DNA of 64,000 nt from NCBI GenBank assembly GCA_002086835.1, contig MVIG01000004.1, positions 248,001 to 312,000 on the forward strand, read 5' to 3'. A program made the position numbers and the translations under genes. The notes beneath the pieces were generated by a model. That model worked only from the letters and a program-made list of their open reading frames with translations, ran no database searches and had not been told where the DNA came from. Positions 1 through 10,637 of this stretch are shown piece after piece (position 1 is the first letter of the stretch; each line of letters opens with the position of its first letter). Source of the stretch: Mycolicibacterium porcinum (lineage in GTDB: Bacteria; Actinomycetota; Actinomycetes; Mycobacteriales; Mycobacteriaceae).

Positions 1-861
1 GTGCGCGGGGGTGACTTTGACTGCGCCGGTACCGAATTCGGGGTCGACGTGGGTGTCGGCCACGATCACCATCCCGTGGTCGACGAACGGGTGCGGCAGC
101 GTCGTCCCGACCAGGTGGCGGTACCGCTCGTCGTCGGGATGCACGGCGATCGCGGTGTCACCGAGCATCGTCTCTACGCGGGTGGTGGCGACGATGATGT
201 GGGGTTCGTCGTCGTTCATCGAGCCGTAGCGGAACGAGACCAGCTCACCCTCGACGTCCTCGTACTTGACCTCGAGGTCGCTGATCGCGGTCTCCAGCAC
301 CGGCGACCAGTTCACCAACCGCTCGGCCTGGTAGATCAGCCCGGCGTCGAACAGTCGCTTGAAGATGGTGCGCACGGCCCGCGACAGGCCCTCGTCCATG
401 GTGAAGCGATCGCGGCTCCAGTCCACGCCGTCACCGAGGCGGCGCATCTGCCCGCCGATGGTGCCGCCGGATTCGCGCTTCCAGTCCCAGACCTTCTCGA
501 CGAACAGCTCGCGGCCGAAGTCTTCCTTGGTCTTGCCATCGACAGCGAGCTGCTTCTCCACCACGGTCTGGGTGGCGATGCCGGCATGGTCCATCCCCGG
601 CAGCCACAGCACCTCATATCCCTGCATGCGCTTACGCCGGGTGAGGGCATCCATCAGGGTGTGGTCCAGCGCATGGCCCATGTGCAGGCTGCCAGTCACG
701 TTCGGCGGCGGCAACACGATCGAGTACGGCGGCTTTTCGCTGGCCGGATCGGCGGTGAAGTATCCGGCGTCCACCCAGCCCTGGTACAGGTCGGCTTCTA
801 CCGCGGCCGGATCCCAAGTTTTGGGGAGGGCATCGGCACGGTTGTCAGGGGTGGGAGTCAC
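1..861 (-). CDS. valS: Valyl-tRNA synthetase, N-terminal 287 residues (3' end outside window)
   Basis: Class I aminoacyl-tRNA synthetase that charges tRNA-Val in the cytoplasm. The translation begins with GTG at 861 and carries the class I HIGH-type signature HMGH at residues 60-63, inside the ValS-typical [15 protein letters not shown]. It then runs into the editing domain, with [13 protein letters not shown] and [11 protein letters not shown] at the window edge, which is characteristic of ValS rather than IleS or LeuS. The frame is open to base 1, so the KMSKS loop and anticodon-binding region lie outside. The next gene upstream (DUF937) is on the same strand and is separated by a hairpin that probably ends its transcript. 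The place beside the saccharopine-dehydrogenase-like gene matches Rv2448c-Rv2449c. Confidence 0.96.
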   Translation of the reverse strand, partial: MTPTPDNRADALPKTWDPAAVEADLYQGWVDAGYFTADPASEKPPYSIVLPPPNVTGSLHMGHALDHTLMDALTRRKRMQGYEVLWLPGMDHAGIATQTVVEKQLAVDGKTKEDFGRELFVEKVWDWKRESGGTIGGQMRRLGDGVDWSRDRFTMDEGLSRAVRTIFKRLFDAGLIYQAERLVNWSPVLETAISDLEVKYEDVEGELVSFRYGSMNDDEPHIIVATTRVETMLGDTAIAVHPDDERYRHLVGTTLPHPFVDHGMVIVADTHVDPEFGTGAVKVTPAH

Positions 862-898
862 CGAGCCATTCTAAGAAGGACGTGCACTGAAACGCGAA

Positions 899-938
899 AG
901 CCCCCGATGCCCGGTGCGTTGGCTGGGCGTCGGAGGCT
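899..938 (-). terminator. Hairpin between the DUF937 gene and valS
   Basis: Fourteen-base arms at 899-912 and 925-938 pair with one mismatch and one G-U wobble around a 12-nt loop. On the minus strand the hairpin begins about 20 nt after the DUF937 stop codon and is followed by a T-richer stretch (TTTCGCGTTTC). It is most simply a transcription terminator for that gene. Confidence 0.55.
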
Positions 939-959
939 ATCGAGCCGGTACGGGTGGGC

Positions 960-1571
960 TTACTTCTTGCCGCCGAGCAGGCCACCGAGGATCTCGCCGA
1001 TGGCGTTGTTCTGGCCGCCACCGCCGCCGAGCACGCTGCCCAGGATGCTGCCGAGCGGGTTGTTGTTACCGCCGCCGGTCGCGCCACCGAGGATGCTGCC
1101 GAGGATGTCCCCGAGCCCGCCGCCGGAAGCCTGCGGCTGGGGCGCGGACTGCGCGGGCGTGTTCTGCTGCGAGAACTGCTTGCCGATGTAGGCCAGCACG
1201 ATGGGCGCCAGGATCGGCAGCAGCTTCTTGATCAGATCACCGCCGCCGGCGCCGGTACCCGCGAGCGCGGAGGCGACCTGGTTGCTGTCGTTGCCGCCGA
1301 AGATCTTCGACACGATCTGGTTGCCCTCGTTGGCGTCGACCTGATCGACGCTCACGCCGCCGTCGAGCAGGCCACTGGCGCCCTGGGCCGTGACCGCGGA
1401 CTCGAGGTCACTCGAATCGATGTTGTCCGCTTGTACGTTCTCTGCCACACCACCGACCAGGGCCGGGACCAGGGTCTTGATGGCGGCGTTCACCTCGCCT
1501 TCATCCGCGCCGAGCTTGTTTGCGATATCCGCCACGGGGATCTGTGCGAACAGATCGTCGAGACCGGCCAT
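960..1571 (-). CDS. DUF937 domain protein
   Basis: 203 residues. The first ~130 residues form an Ala/Asp-rich helical region (MAGLDDLFAQIPVADIANKL, later FGGNDSNQVASAL) as in DUF937 proteins. The C-terminal third is low-complexity and Gly-rich, with repeated units such as LGDILGSILGG, NPLGSILGSVLGGG and AIGEILGGLLGG. A hydrophobic helix (LLPILAPIVLAYIG) at about 115-128 could be amphipathic or membrane-associated, but there is no signal peptide. The biochemical role is unknown. It is monocistronic, being followed by a terminator-like hairpin before valS. Confidence 0.8.
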   Translation of the reverse strand: MAGLDDLFAQIPVADIANKLGADEGEVNAAIKTLVPALVGGVAENVQADNIDSSDLESAVTAQGASGLLDGGVSVDQVDANEGNQIVSKIFGGNDSNQVASALAGTGAGGGDLIKKLLPILAPIVLAYIGKQFSQQNTPAQSAPQPQASGGGLGDILGSILGGATGGGNNNPLGSILGSVLGGGGGQNNAIGEILGGLLGGKK

Positions 1572-1687
1572 TTTTCTATCCCACCTTCGTTGCTGGCGTA
1601 CTGGAAGTCCTCGGCACCGACACTAGTCGAATCTGATCTTGTCCCACAGGTGTTCGACGCAGGCCGATCCATTCATGTTGGGGTGAC

Positions 1688-2938
1688 TCAGCCCAGCTTG
1701 GTGGTCTCAAGCGACACTCCGGCGGCCGGTAGCCGGGTGAGCAGGACATCCCCCATGGCGGCCACCGGCGTCAGCACGCCGCGCCGTTCCGACAGTGCCT
1801 CACGGTCGGTTGCCAGCGCGAGCCCGCATTCGCCGAGCAACACCGCGGTCGACTTGTATCCGGGATCGCCTTGCTGGGCCATGCTTGTCACGTACCGAGC
1901 GCCCGAAGTCGTGGTCGTGTAGGTCTCGACCCGGTAGTGGCCGCGCTCGCGGGCGCGTTCACTCGGACCGGTTCCCGGCTTGGGCGCCACCTTCGCGACC
2001 AATCCGCCGGGGAGCCGGTTGAAGTAGCGGCCGCCGACGCCGAGCGTGAACGCGTTGGCGCCCGTCACGGCCGCGGCGGCCAGCGGTGCGGCGAGCGAAC
2101 GGCCGAGGCTCATCTGCTCGGCGTACTCGAAGCGGCGTCCATAGGCATAGTTCAGTAATGCGTTGCTGCGCCGCACGATTCGCGTGTTCGGCGCCGCCAT
2201 CGCGAATGCGCCCGTCCAGTAGCCGGCGAGTTCGGGGGCGATCTCACCACCGCGCCGCCACCGCACATCCGGCTGTGCGCCGAGTTCGGGCTCGGCCCCG
2301 CGATCCGGGCTGAGCGTGTACGGATCGTTCATCAACGCCCGGGCCTCCGGATCCGACGACAGCGTGTCGAGCAGCTCCAGCATCGAGGCCACGGTGCCGC
2401 CTGACACGCCGCCGGCGAAACTGCGGACCACCAGGTTGGTGTCGCCGAGCTCACCGGCGCCGTCGGCGAGGGCACGCTGATACAGCGCGTACACCGTGAG
2501 ATCGGATGGCACCGAATCGAATCCGCACGAATGCACGATCCTCGCGCCGGTGTCGACCGCTTGTTTGTGGTGCAGGTCGATGCTGTCGCGGATGAACGTC
2601 GTCTCACCGGTGAGGTCGGCGTAGTCGGTGCCGGCCGCGGCGCAGGCGGCGACCAACGGCATGCCGTAACGGGCGTAGGGACCCACCGTCGTCACCACCA
2701 CCTGGGTGCGCGCGGCCATCGCATCGAGCGAGGACTGTGAGGTGGCGTCGGCGGTCACCAGCGGCCAGGACCGCGCGCCGGTCCCCAGACCGTCGCGGAT
2801 CGCGCGCAGGCGCTCCTCGGAACGGCCGGCCAGAGCGATCCGGGCCGATCCCCCGGCTCTGGCCAGGTATTCGGCGGTCAGCTTCCCGGCGAAACCGGTG
2901 GCCCCGTACAGCACCAGATCAAACTCACGCTGCGTCAC
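1688..2938 (-). CDS. Saccharopine dehydrogenase-like / trans-acting enoyl reductase family protein (Rv2449c-like)
   Basis: 416 residues, the usual length of this mycobacterial family. An N-terminal Rossmann fold starts immediately (FDLVLYGATGFAGKLTAEYL, G-x-x-G-x-x-G at residues 12-18), which suggests NAD(P)(H) binding. The middle contains HSCGFDSVPSDL and SFAGGVSGGTVASML, as in saccharopine-dehydrogenase-like proteins and the mycobacterial trans-acting enoyl reductases. Members of this group act on polyketide or lipid intermediates in some cases, but no polyketide synthase is nearby, so the substrate is not known. The S9 peptidase gene ends on the same strand 10 bp upstream, so the two may be co-transcribed. 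Confidence 0.85.
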   Translation of the reverse strand: MTQREFDLVLYGATGFAGKLTAEYLARAGGSARIALAGRSEERLRAIRDGLGTGARSWPLVTADATSQSSLDAMAARTQVVVTTVGPYARYGMPLVAACAAAGTDYADLTGETTFIRDSIDLHHKQAVDTGARIVHSCGFDSVPSDLTVYALYQRALADGAGELGDTNLVVRSFAGGVSGGTVASMLELLDTLSSDPEARALMNDPYTLSPDRGAEPELGAQPDVRWRRGGEIAPELAGYWTGAFAMAAPNTRIVRRSNALLNYAYGRRFEYAEQMSLGRSLAAPLAAAAVTGANAFTLGVGGRYFNRLPGGLVAKVAPKPGTGPSERARERGHYRVETYTTTTSGARYVTSMAQQGDPGYKSTAVLLGECGLALATDREALSERRGVLTPVAAMGDVLLTRLPAAGVSLETTKLG

Positions 2939-2948
2939 GATCTCGACG

Positions 2949-4916
2949 CTACCCGAGCAGTTCGGGCAACTGAACCGGTTCGCCCCGCAGGTGATCGGCC
3001 AGGAACGCGGTCACCACCTGGTACCAGAGCTTGGCGTGTTGCGGCGACAGCACCCAGTGGTTCTCCGTCGGGTAGTACAGGAACCGGTGCGGGCTCTCGC
3101 CGTTCTCGTCGGCCGGCAGCCCCGAGTACGTGAGCAGCTCGTACCACAGCCGCAACGCCTCGCCGATCGGTACGCGATAGTCCTTGTCGCCGTGGATGAC
3201 CAGCATCGGGGTGGCGATCTGATCGACGAATCGGTGTGGTGAATTGCGCTGGGCCATCTCAGGTGTCATCTCGCGAGCCCACCAGTACGCCCCGTCGGTG
3301 GTGGGGCCGAACTGGTCGAGTGCCCACAGGCTGGCATGGGTGACGATCGCCTGGAAGCGGTCGGTGTGCCCGGCGATCCAGTTGGCCATGTAACCGCCGA
3401 ACGAACCGCCCATCGCCGCAGTGCGTGACCCGTCGACACGCGGATGTGCGCACGCGGCATCCGTCGCCGCCATCAGGTCGGTGTAGGGCTCAGCCCCCCA
3501 GGCGCCCCACCCCCTGGCAATGAAATCCTGGCCGTAGCCGGTGGACAGTCCCGGGTCCGGCATCAGCACGGCATAGCCCTTGGCAGTCAGCAGCCACGGA
3601 TTCCACCGCCAGTGCCAGGTGTTCCAACTGCCCAACGGTCCACCGTGGATCCACAGCACCAAAGGTGCCGGTTCGTCGCCGTCGGGCAGCGTGAGCCAGG
3701 ACCGGATCGGCGTGCCGTCGGCGGCGGTTGTGGTCACCTCGGTGAGCGTGCCCCGCAGTTCGGGTGCGTCGAGGCACGGCAGTTCGGTGACGGTGCCGTC
3801 CCGATCGATACGGACCGGATGCGGCGGCACGGCATACGAGCTGCGCAACGCGAAGATCACCCCGCCGGGGGCGGGCCGCACGTCGGAGTAGGTGAAGTCG
3901 TCGTGAGTGAGTCGGGTGACCGCGCCGGATGCCGGGTCGACGGAGAAGATCGGGCCACGGCCACCGTCGTCGGCCGTCACGATCACCGCCGACGAATCCG
4001 ATGTCCAGGCCACCGAGGACGGCCAGCGGTCCCAGTCGCCGGTCAACTCCACCGGATCCTCGCCGAACCGCATGCAGCACAACGTGATCCGTGGCGGCGC
4101 GGTGGGAGTGGAATGGGTTTCCCTGGTGAAGGCCACCGCGCTGCCGTCGGGCGCGATCGCGGGGCGTTCCAGGTCGGCTCCGGGTTCCTGGGCGATGGTG
4201 GTGCGTTCGCCGGTGGCCCGGTCGATGCGCACCAGGACCACCCGCAGCGCCGTGCCGGGGCCCGGCACCTGCCAGGACGTCACCACGAATCCGCCGTCGG
4301 AGCTGAGATCGAAGGTCGTCTCCCGCAGCGCCGCACCCGGGTCGGTGGTCAGGTCCCGCCGCCCGTCGGCATCGAAGAGGTGCGGCTGGTCCGGACCGAG
4401 GTCATGATCCCAATGCCGGACCGGATAGCCGCTGTGCAGGATCGCCGACACCTTGTTGTCCTTGCGGGCGTCCCGCCGCGCCTTGTCGTCGTCCACTCCA
4501 CCCGACGACGGCAACAGGGGTGCGGCCACCACCGTGACGTCGGCGGCCCGGGCACTCAGCGCGCCGGTGACGCCGCCGGGCATGGTCAGTGTCTCGAATG
4601 CCTCCCCGCCGGACCCGGGCAGACGCCACAGGGCCGCGGGCGGCGTGTCCTCGCCGTCGCCGCCCCGCACCGCGACGAACAGCAGATCGCCTCCGGCCGT
4701 GAACACCGGCGCCGACTCCCCCTTGATGCCGCGGGTCAGCCGGCGCGCGGGTTCAACGCCGGCCGGATCCAATTCCCATATTGCGCTGAGGAATTCGGTG
4801 CGCTTGTCATTGAGTGCGCTCACCGTGGTGACCAGTCGAGAGCCATCCGGCGACACTGCGAGACCTGACACCCGGGGCAACGCGAAATAGTCGTCGAGAT
4901 CGTCAAACACCGTCAT
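2949..4916 (-). CDS. S9 (prolyl oligopeptidase) family serine peptidase
   Basis: 655 residues with the two-part architecture of S9 peptidases. Residues ~1-400 form a beta-propeller-like region beginning FALPRVSGLAVSPDGSRLVT. The C-terminal alpha/beta hydrolase holds the nucleophile in GGSFGGYMANW, the Asp in IHGDKDYRVP and the His in PTENHWV, so the Ser-Asp-His triad is complete. There is no signal peptide, so it is probably a cytosolic acylaminoacyl- or oligopeptidase. The ATG at 4916 (TVFDDLDDYF) is preferred over the upstream start at 4946, whose extra residues look non-coding. Confidence 0.9.
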   Translation of the reverse strand: MTVFDDLDDYFALPRVSGLAVSPDGSRLVTTVSALNDKRTEFLSAIWELDPAGVEPARRLTRGIKGESAPVFTAGGDLLFVAVRGGDGEDTPPAALWRLPGSGGEAFETLTMPGGVTGALSARAADVTVVAAPLLPSSGGVDDDKARRDARKDNKVSAILHSGYPVRHWDHDLGPDQPHLFDADGRRDLTTDPGAALRETTFDLSSDGGFVVTSWQVPGPGTALRVVLVRIDRATGERTTIAQEPGADLERPAIAPDGSAVAFTRETHSTPTAPPRITLCCMRFGEDPVELTGDWDRWPSSVAWTSDSSAVIVTADDGGRGPIFSVDPASGAVTRLTHDDFTYSDVRPAPGGVIFALRSSYAVPPHPVRIDRDGTVTELPCLDAPELRGTLTEVTTTAADGTPIRSWLTLPDGDEPAPLVLWIHGGPLGSWNTWHWRWNPWLLTAKGYAVLMPDPGLSTGYGQDFIARGWGAWGAEPYTDLMAATDAACAHPRVDGSRTAAMGGSFGGYMANWIAGHTDRFQAIVTHASLWALDQFGPTTDGAYWWAREMTPEMAQRNSPHRFVDQIATPMLVIHGDKDYRVPIGEALRLWYELLTYSGLPADENGESPHRFLYYPTENHWVLSPQHAKLWYQVVTAFLADHLRGEPVQLPELLG

Positions 4917-4933
4917 GGCTGTCCACCGTAACG

Positions 4934-4968
4934 GCGCGGCCCGCACCGGAGTCCGGTACGGGCCGCGC
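4934..4968 (-). terminator. Strong GC hairpin after the lipoprotein gene
   Basis: Arms GCGCGGCCCG (4934-4943) and CGGGCCGCGC (4959-4968) pair perfectly. After one C/A mismatch a further ACCG/CGGT stem follows. It lies 22 nt downstream of the lipoprotein stop codon on the minus strand and just before the peptidase start, fitting a terminator that isolates the two genes. It has no U-tract, which is common in mycobacteria. Confidence 0.6.
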
Positions 4969-4989
4969 GGCGAAGCTGTTCCGAGTGGG

Positions 4990-5601
4990 TCAGACCACTT
5001 CGGTGATCTTGCCGGTGACGTCGGCTCGCACCTGCTTGCTGCTGCGCTCGCCCTGGACGTTGATGAACATGACCACGTTCTCGTCGAACGGGATGTTGCG
5101 CTTGATGCTCACGGTCTGGACCTTGCCGTCAGGGATCTCGCTTGCCGCCACGGCGCCGTCGATCGCCGCCGCGATCGCACTGCTGGGCACGTCACTGGTG
5201 GCGAACAGATTCTGCTGCAGCGCCTCGGTGTCGTCGTCGTAGTCGATCGGGCGCGACGGTGCGACCGCCCCGGATGTGTAGCTCCACTCGTTCAGCTCGG
5301 TCGGGGCGTTCGGGTCGACGGCCTCCACCTTGATCACGCCCGGGGTGATCACGACATCGACGACCTGCATCGGGTTGGCCCCGACCTTGTCGGCGATCGC
5401 CGCATAGGCGTTGTCGATGCCCTCGGCGGTGAACAGGTTGCCCGAGACCGCTTCGGTGATCTTTTCCGTGCCCGACGACACGACCTTCTCGGCCGCGCCG
5501 GCGGCCGCGTCCCTGAGCTCCGTGGCCTTCGAACAACCGCTCAAGGCGGAGACGGCGACGGCGGCAGCGCCCAGGGCGATACCGAAGCGGGTGAGTTTCA
5601 T
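4990..5601 (-). CDS. Putative lipoprotein
   Basis: 203 residues starting at ATG 5601 (KLTRFGIALG), which has a GAGAGG Shine-Dalgarno about 8 nt upstream. Upstream in-frame starts (to 5688) add sequence unlike a signal. The signal peptide ends in the lipobox LSGC, so the protein is probably exported and lipid-anchored to the cell membrane. The mature part is acidic and Ala-rich, with KVVSSGTEKITEAVSG and KVGANPMQVVDVVITPG; I cannot assign it to a characterised family. The gene stands alone between the peptidase gene and the divergent monooxygenase gene and is followed by a strong hairpin. Confidence 0.75.
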   Translation of the reverse strand: MKLTRFGIALGAAAVAVSALSGCSKATELRDAAAGAAEKVVSSGTEKITEAVSGNLFTAEGIDNAYAAIADKVGANPMQVVDVVITPGVIKVEAVDPNAPTELNEWSYTSGAVAPSRPIDYDDDTEALQQNLFATSDVPSSAIAAAIDGAVAASEIPDGKVQTVSIKRNIPFDENVVMFINVQGERSSKQVRADVTGKITEVV

Positions 5602-5734
5602 CAGACCTCTCATTCGTGTCATCCCGGCGAATTCTGCCGGGAAAGCTGTGCACACACTGTGTGACCGCTGGAAGGCTACCGATCCCAACTTTTCCCGTGG
5701 TGGGCCCCTGACACGGTCGGGTTAGATTCGAGCG

Positions 5735-6883
5735 ATGGCACCGTCCATCCTGGTCATCGGCGCGGGTATCACCGGCCTGGCGACCGCAGTCGCATTGCAG
5801 CAGCAGGGATATGAGGTCACCGTCCTCGAAACCCGCACCGACACCAGCACCGGCGCCGGGATCAGCATCTGGCCCAATGCCCTGGCGGCGCTCGACGAGA
5901 TCGGGCTCGGCGACGCGGTGCGCGGGTCCGGCGGCCGGGTCACCGCCGGAGCGTTGCGCTGGCACGACGGGACCTGGCTGCGCCGGCCGGCGGCCGACCG
6001 GATGACCCGAGCGCTGGGCGAACCGCTGGTGGTCATTCATCGGACGGCGTTGACCGAGATCCTCACCGCGGCCCTGCACCCGGGCACCGTCGAATACGGG
6101 GTCGGGGTGCGGACGCTCGAAGTCCACGACGTCGCCGTCAGGGTGCGGTTGTCCGACGGATCCGACAGAGCCGCCACCGCGGTCATCGGGGCCGACGGAG
6201 TGGATTCCGTGGTGGCACGTCACCTCAACGGCCCACTGGAACGTCGCTACGCCGGGTACACGGCCTGGCGCGGGGTCGCCGAGTGCACCATCGACCCCGA
6301 ACTCTCGGGCGAGACGATGGCCCCCGGCATGGAAGCCGGCCATGTGCCGCTCGGCGCCCATCACACCTACTGGTTCGCCACCGAACGGACCCCGCAGGGA
6401 CACTCCAACGACGGCGGTGAGCTGGGCTACCTGCAGCGAATCTTCGGCAGCTGGGCCGATCCGATCCCGGCGATGCTCGCCGCGACCGATCCCGAACAGG
6501 TATTGCGCAATGACCTGTACGACCGCACTCCGGCCCGCCGCTGGGCCCGGGGGCCGGTGGTGATCGCCGGGGACGCCGCGCATCCGATGCGCCCACACCT
6601 GGGACAGGGCGGTTGCCAGGGCCTGGAGGACGCGGCGACCCTGGCCGGCCTGGCAGTCCGGGAACCGGATCTGCCGACCGCATTCGCCCGCTTCGCAGCC
6701 ATGCGCCGCAAACGGGTCATGAGGATCGTGCGGGAGTCACAGTTGATCGGCCGGGTGGTGAACCTGCGGCCACCGGCGCTCAGCGCCGCGGCCACCCGGG
6801 CGACCGTCGTCGTACCCGAGTTCGTGTTGACCCGGCATCTGGCCTCGATCGCCGGACGCGCGGCGTTCACGCCAGTGCGCTGA
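5735..6883 (+). CDS. FAD-dependent monooxygenase (FAD_binding_3 / PHBH family)
   Basis: 382 residues. The dinucleotide-binding motif VIGAGITGLATAVAL at residues 7-21, the acidic end of strand 2 (VTVLE), the DG motif VIGADGVDSVV, and the GDAAHPMRPHLGQGGCQGLEDA motif split over residues ~270-290 define a class A flavoprotein hydroxylase. These use NAD(P)H and O2 to hydroxylate aromatic or similar substrates. The substrate is not evident. The gene is divergent from the lipoprotein gene (133 bp between the two starts) and its end meets the 3' end of the minus-strand rpf gene with a 2-bp gap, so it is a single-gene unit. Confidence 0.9.
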   Translation: MAPSILVIGAGITGLATAVALQQQGYEVTVLETRTDTSTGAGISIWPNALAALDEIGLGDAVRGSGGRVTAGALRWHDGTWLRRPAADRMTRALGEPLVVIHRTALTEILTAALHPGTVEYGVGVRTLEVHDVAVRVRLSDGSDRAATAVIGADGVDSVVARHLNGPLERRYAGYTAWRGVAECTIDPELSGETMAPGMEAGHVPLGAHHTYWFATERTPQGHSNDGGELGYLQRIFGSWADPIPAMLAATDPEQVLRNDLYDRTPARRWARGPVVIAGDAAHPMRPHLGQGGCQGLEDAATLAGLAVREPDLPTAFARFAAMRRKRVMRIVRESQLIGRVVNLRPPALSAAATRATVVVPEFVLTRHLASIAGRAAFTPVR

Positions 6884-6885
6884 GT

Positions 6886-7362
6886 TCAGTGCGGCACCCC
6901 GAAAGCTCCCAGCGGGTCCAGGAACGTCGAGCACATCCGGCGTAGGTCGAAGATTCCCAGCACGGAGCCGGGACGGACGGCCTGGCAACCGGTCGGAGCG
7001 CTGGGGGCGGCCGCCCAACCCGCCGGCATTCCGCCTCGGGTCCCGCAGGTCGGCCAGGCGCCGATTCCCTGAGTGGCCAGGACGTTCTCGGCCACCCGTA
7101 TCTGTTCCTCGCGGGACGCGGTGGCGGGCGATCCGATGCCGCCGTGCGAGGCCCAGGTCGCCGGTTTGAACTGCAGGCCGCCGTAGGCGCCGTTGCCGGT
7201 GTCTGTGGACCAGTTGCCGCCCGATTCGCAGTCGGCGATCGCATCCCAGTTCACCGTGTCGGCACCGGCTGTCGCCGTGCCGGCGAACGTGGGTGCGAGC
7301 ATGAGGCCCGCCGACGCCGCAGTAAGCCAGAAAGCCCTGGTCAACGCCTTTCGTGTGGTCAT
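6886..7362 (-). CDS. Resuscitation-promoting factor (Rpf domain, C-terminal extension)
   Basis: 158 residues from ATG 7362 (TTRKALTRAFWL), which has AAGGA 10 nt upstream. A signal peptide of about 33 residues ends near ATAGADT. The Rpf lysozyme-like domain follows (VNWDAIADCESGGNW, with the conserved catalytic Glu in DCESGG, then YGGLQF). Rpf proteins are secreted muralytic enzymes that cleave peptidoglycan and promote regrowth of dormant cells. After the domain comes a ~45-residue tail with two Cys (GCQAVRPG, RRMCSTFL) not seen in the second Rpf here. It lies directly downstream of the other rpf gene; the pair resembles the two neighbouring rpfE-type genes known in M. smegmatis. Confidence 0.9.
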   Translation of the reverse strand: MTTRKALTRAFWLTAASAGLMLAPTFAGTATAGADTVNWDAIADCESGGNWSTDTGNGAYGGLQFKPATWASHGGIGSPATASREEQIRVAENVLATQGIGAWPTCGTRGGMPAGWAAAPSAPTGCQAVRPGSVLGIFDLRRMCSTFLDPLGAFGVPH

Positions 7363-7538
7363 CTCACGGTCCTTCCCCGACCATTGACACCAAGGACCAC
7401 TGCAGATGCCGATCACGTTCGTGCAACTGTGCGGTCACTAATGAGTTCGTGTGACCAACGTCACCCGTTACAGGGGAGGCTGAAGTTTTTTACGAGGTTG
7501 TCGAGGCTCGAGTAACCGGAGGGCCTTCTGATGAAACA

Positions 7539-7573
7539 GAAGCGGTGCCGGGCAAGAGGCCCGGCACCGCTTC
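7539..7573 (-). terminator. Perfect 15-bp stem terminator after rpfE
   Basis: Arms 7539-7553 and 7559-7573 are perfect complements (GAAGCGGTGCCGGGC) around a 5-nt loop. The hairpin is 25 nt downstream of the rpfE stop codon on the minus strand and is followed by TGTTTCATC. It separates the two rpf genes, so they are probably separate transcripts. Confidence 0.75.
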
Positions 7574-7597
7574 GTATCAAGTTGTGGTTGGGCCGTA

Positions 7598-8965
<1,368 letters not shown>

Positions 8966-9583
8966 TCACGCGCCGGGCAGATCGGCTGCAGTGTTGACGT
9001 TGGTCAGTGCCCGCTGCGGGGGCATCACGATCCGTTGCGTGTCGGCGGCCTCGGCCAGCGCCCGCATGCTGCGCCGGCCGTCACGGACCAGATCGGCGAT
9101 CCGGTCGGCGAGCGCGCTGCGGTAGATCCCCGCCAGGTAGTGGTCCCTGCCGTCCCAGGGCAGCACGATATCGGCAGGTAACCGCTCGGCTTGAGCCGCC
9201 AGGATGTCGATCAGGTCCGCCGACAGATACGGCATGTCCACCGCGCAGACGAAGGCGCGGTCCACACCGGCCTCCGCGACGGCACGCAGTCCACGGCCCG
9301 TCGCGACCAGCGGCCCAACCCCGCGCACCTCGTCGCGCAGTACCTCCGCACTCAGCGCGGGCAGCGGTTGGCCGGGTGCGGCGATGACGAAGACCGGTGA
9401 ACAGCGCGCGCTCACCGCGGCGACCACATGCTCGACCATGGTCGAGCCGCCGAACGGCAGCGTCGCCTTGTCGCGCCCCATCCGACGCGAAGCCCCGCCC
9501 GCCAGAACTACCGCGGCGAGCGGGGCTGTGCTCAATTCGTTTCGGTCGACCCGTTCAGTCGACGGTCCAGGTGTCCTTGCCAC
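8966..9583 (-). CDS. mobA: Molybdenum cofactor guanylyltransferase MobA
   Basis: 205 residues. It transfers GMP from GTP to molybdopterin to make the guanine dinucleotide cofactor. The N-terminal nucleotidyltransferase signature [22 protein letters not shown] is clear (residues ~25-46 in two blocks), followed by [12 protein letters not shown], the conserved acidic metal site. The start is uncertain: GTG 9583 overlaps korB by 29 bp, while TTG 9535 would give no overlap and still precede the motif. It lies after korA-korB on the same strand, as Rv2453c does. The FdhF-type molybdoenzyme at 36-39 kb would be a local client of bis-MGD. Confidence 0.9.
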   Translation of the reverse strand: MARTPGPSTERVDRNELSTAPLAAVVLAGGASRRMGRDKATLPFGGSTMVEHVVAAVSARCSPVFVIAAPGQPLPALSAEVLRDEVRGVGPLVATGRGLRAVAEAGVDRAFVCAVDMPYLSADLIDILAAQAERLPADIVLPWDGRDHYLAGIYRSALADRIADLVRDGRRSMRALAEAADTQRIVMPPQRALTNVNTAADLPGA

Positions 9584-10637
9584 GCAGCAAGGATTGCAGA
9601 GCCGCGGTGTCGTGGGGCTTGGATTCGATCGCCGTGTTGACCTGTTGGCGCGCGGCGTCGTCGTAGGTGGGCCGGTCGACCTTGCGGAAGATGCCCATCA
9701 CCATGTGATCGAGGTTCTGCTCACTCAGCCGCGACAGCGCGAAAGCGTAGGCAGGATCATCGATCTCGGCGTTGTGAACCACGATGTCGTCGGCTGCGAC
9801 ATCCGCGGTCTTGGCGACCTCCAGGCCGTACCCGGACTTGACCACGCAGTACTCACCATCGGTACCGAACTTGATCGGCTCACCGTGAGTGACGTTGATC
9901 AGCCGCTCCTCGGCGCCTTCCTTGCGGAGCGCGTCGAACGACCCGTCGTTGAAGATCGGGCAGTCCTGCATGATCTCCACCAGCGCGGCACCGCGGTGTT
10001 CGGCTGCGCCGCGCAGCACCTCGGACAGACCCTTGCGGTCAGAGTCCAGCGCGCGGCCCACGAACGTGGCCTCGGCGCCCAGCGCCAGCGACACCGGGTT
10101 GAACGGGTAGTCCAGCGAGCCCATCGGCGTCGACTTGGTGACCTTGCCGACCTCGGAGGTCGGCGAGTACTGCCCCTTGGTCAGGCCGTAGATCCGGTTG
10201 TTGAACAGCAGGATCGTGATGTTGATGTTGCGGCGCAACGCGTGGATCAGGTGGTTACCACCGATCGACAGCGAGTCACCGTCACCGGTGACGACCCACA
10301 CCGACAGATCGGGCCGGGCCAGCGCCAGGCCGGTGGCGATGGTCGGGGCGCGACCGTGGATCGAGTGGAAGCCGTAGGTCTCCAGGTAGTACGGGAACCG
10401 GCTCGAGCAGCCGATACCGCTGATGAACGCGATGTTCTCGCGCTTGAGGCCCAACTCCGGCAGGAAGTTGCGGATGGTGTTGAGGATGACGTAATCACCG
10501 CAACCCGGGCACCAGCGGACCTCCTGGTCGCTGGTGAAGTCCTTGCCCTTCTGCGGCTGGTCGGTGGTGGGCACCAGGGCGTTCTTGGTCAGCGACCCTT
10601 CGGTCAAACCCAGATCCGTACCGATCAAATCAGTCAT
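9555..10637 (-). CDS. korB: 2-oxoglutarate:ferredoxin oxidoreductase, beta subunit
   Basis: 360 residues. It is the thiamine-diphosphate subunit of the CoA-dependent, ferredoxin-linked 2-oxoglutarate oxidoreductase that can replace 2-oxoglutarate dehydrogenase in mycobacteria. Seen: the cluster-binding [13 protein letters not shown] at residues ~40-52, the second Cys in [11 protein letters not shown], and the ThDP motif [10 protein letters not shown] followed by [11 protein letters not shown]. The ATG at 10637 overlaps the korA stop codon by 4 bp (ATGA), so the two are translationally coupled. Confidence 0.95.
   Translation of the reverse strand: MTDLIGTDLGLTEGSLTKNALVPTTDQPQKGKDFTSDQEVRWCPGCGDYVILNTIRNFLPELGLKRENIAFISGIGCSSRFPYYLETYGFHSIHGRAPTIATGLALARPDLSVWVVTGDGDSLSIGGNHLIHALRRNINITILLFNNRIYGLTKGQYSPTSEVGKVTKSTPMGSLDYPFNPVSLALGAEATFVGRALDSDRKGLSEVLRGAAEHRGAALVEIMQDCPIFNDGSFDALRKEGAEERLINVTHGEPIKFGTDGEYCVVKSGYGLEVAKTADVAADDIVVHNAEIDDPAYAFALSRLSEQNLDHMVMGIFRKVDRPTYDDAARQQVNTAIESKPHDTAALQSLLRGKDTWTVD

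Noticed and set aside
3444..4868. Long plus-strand frame opposite the S9 peptidase
   Set aside because: Arg/Gly/His-rich shadow translation with no domain; the minus strand carries an intact catalytic triad.
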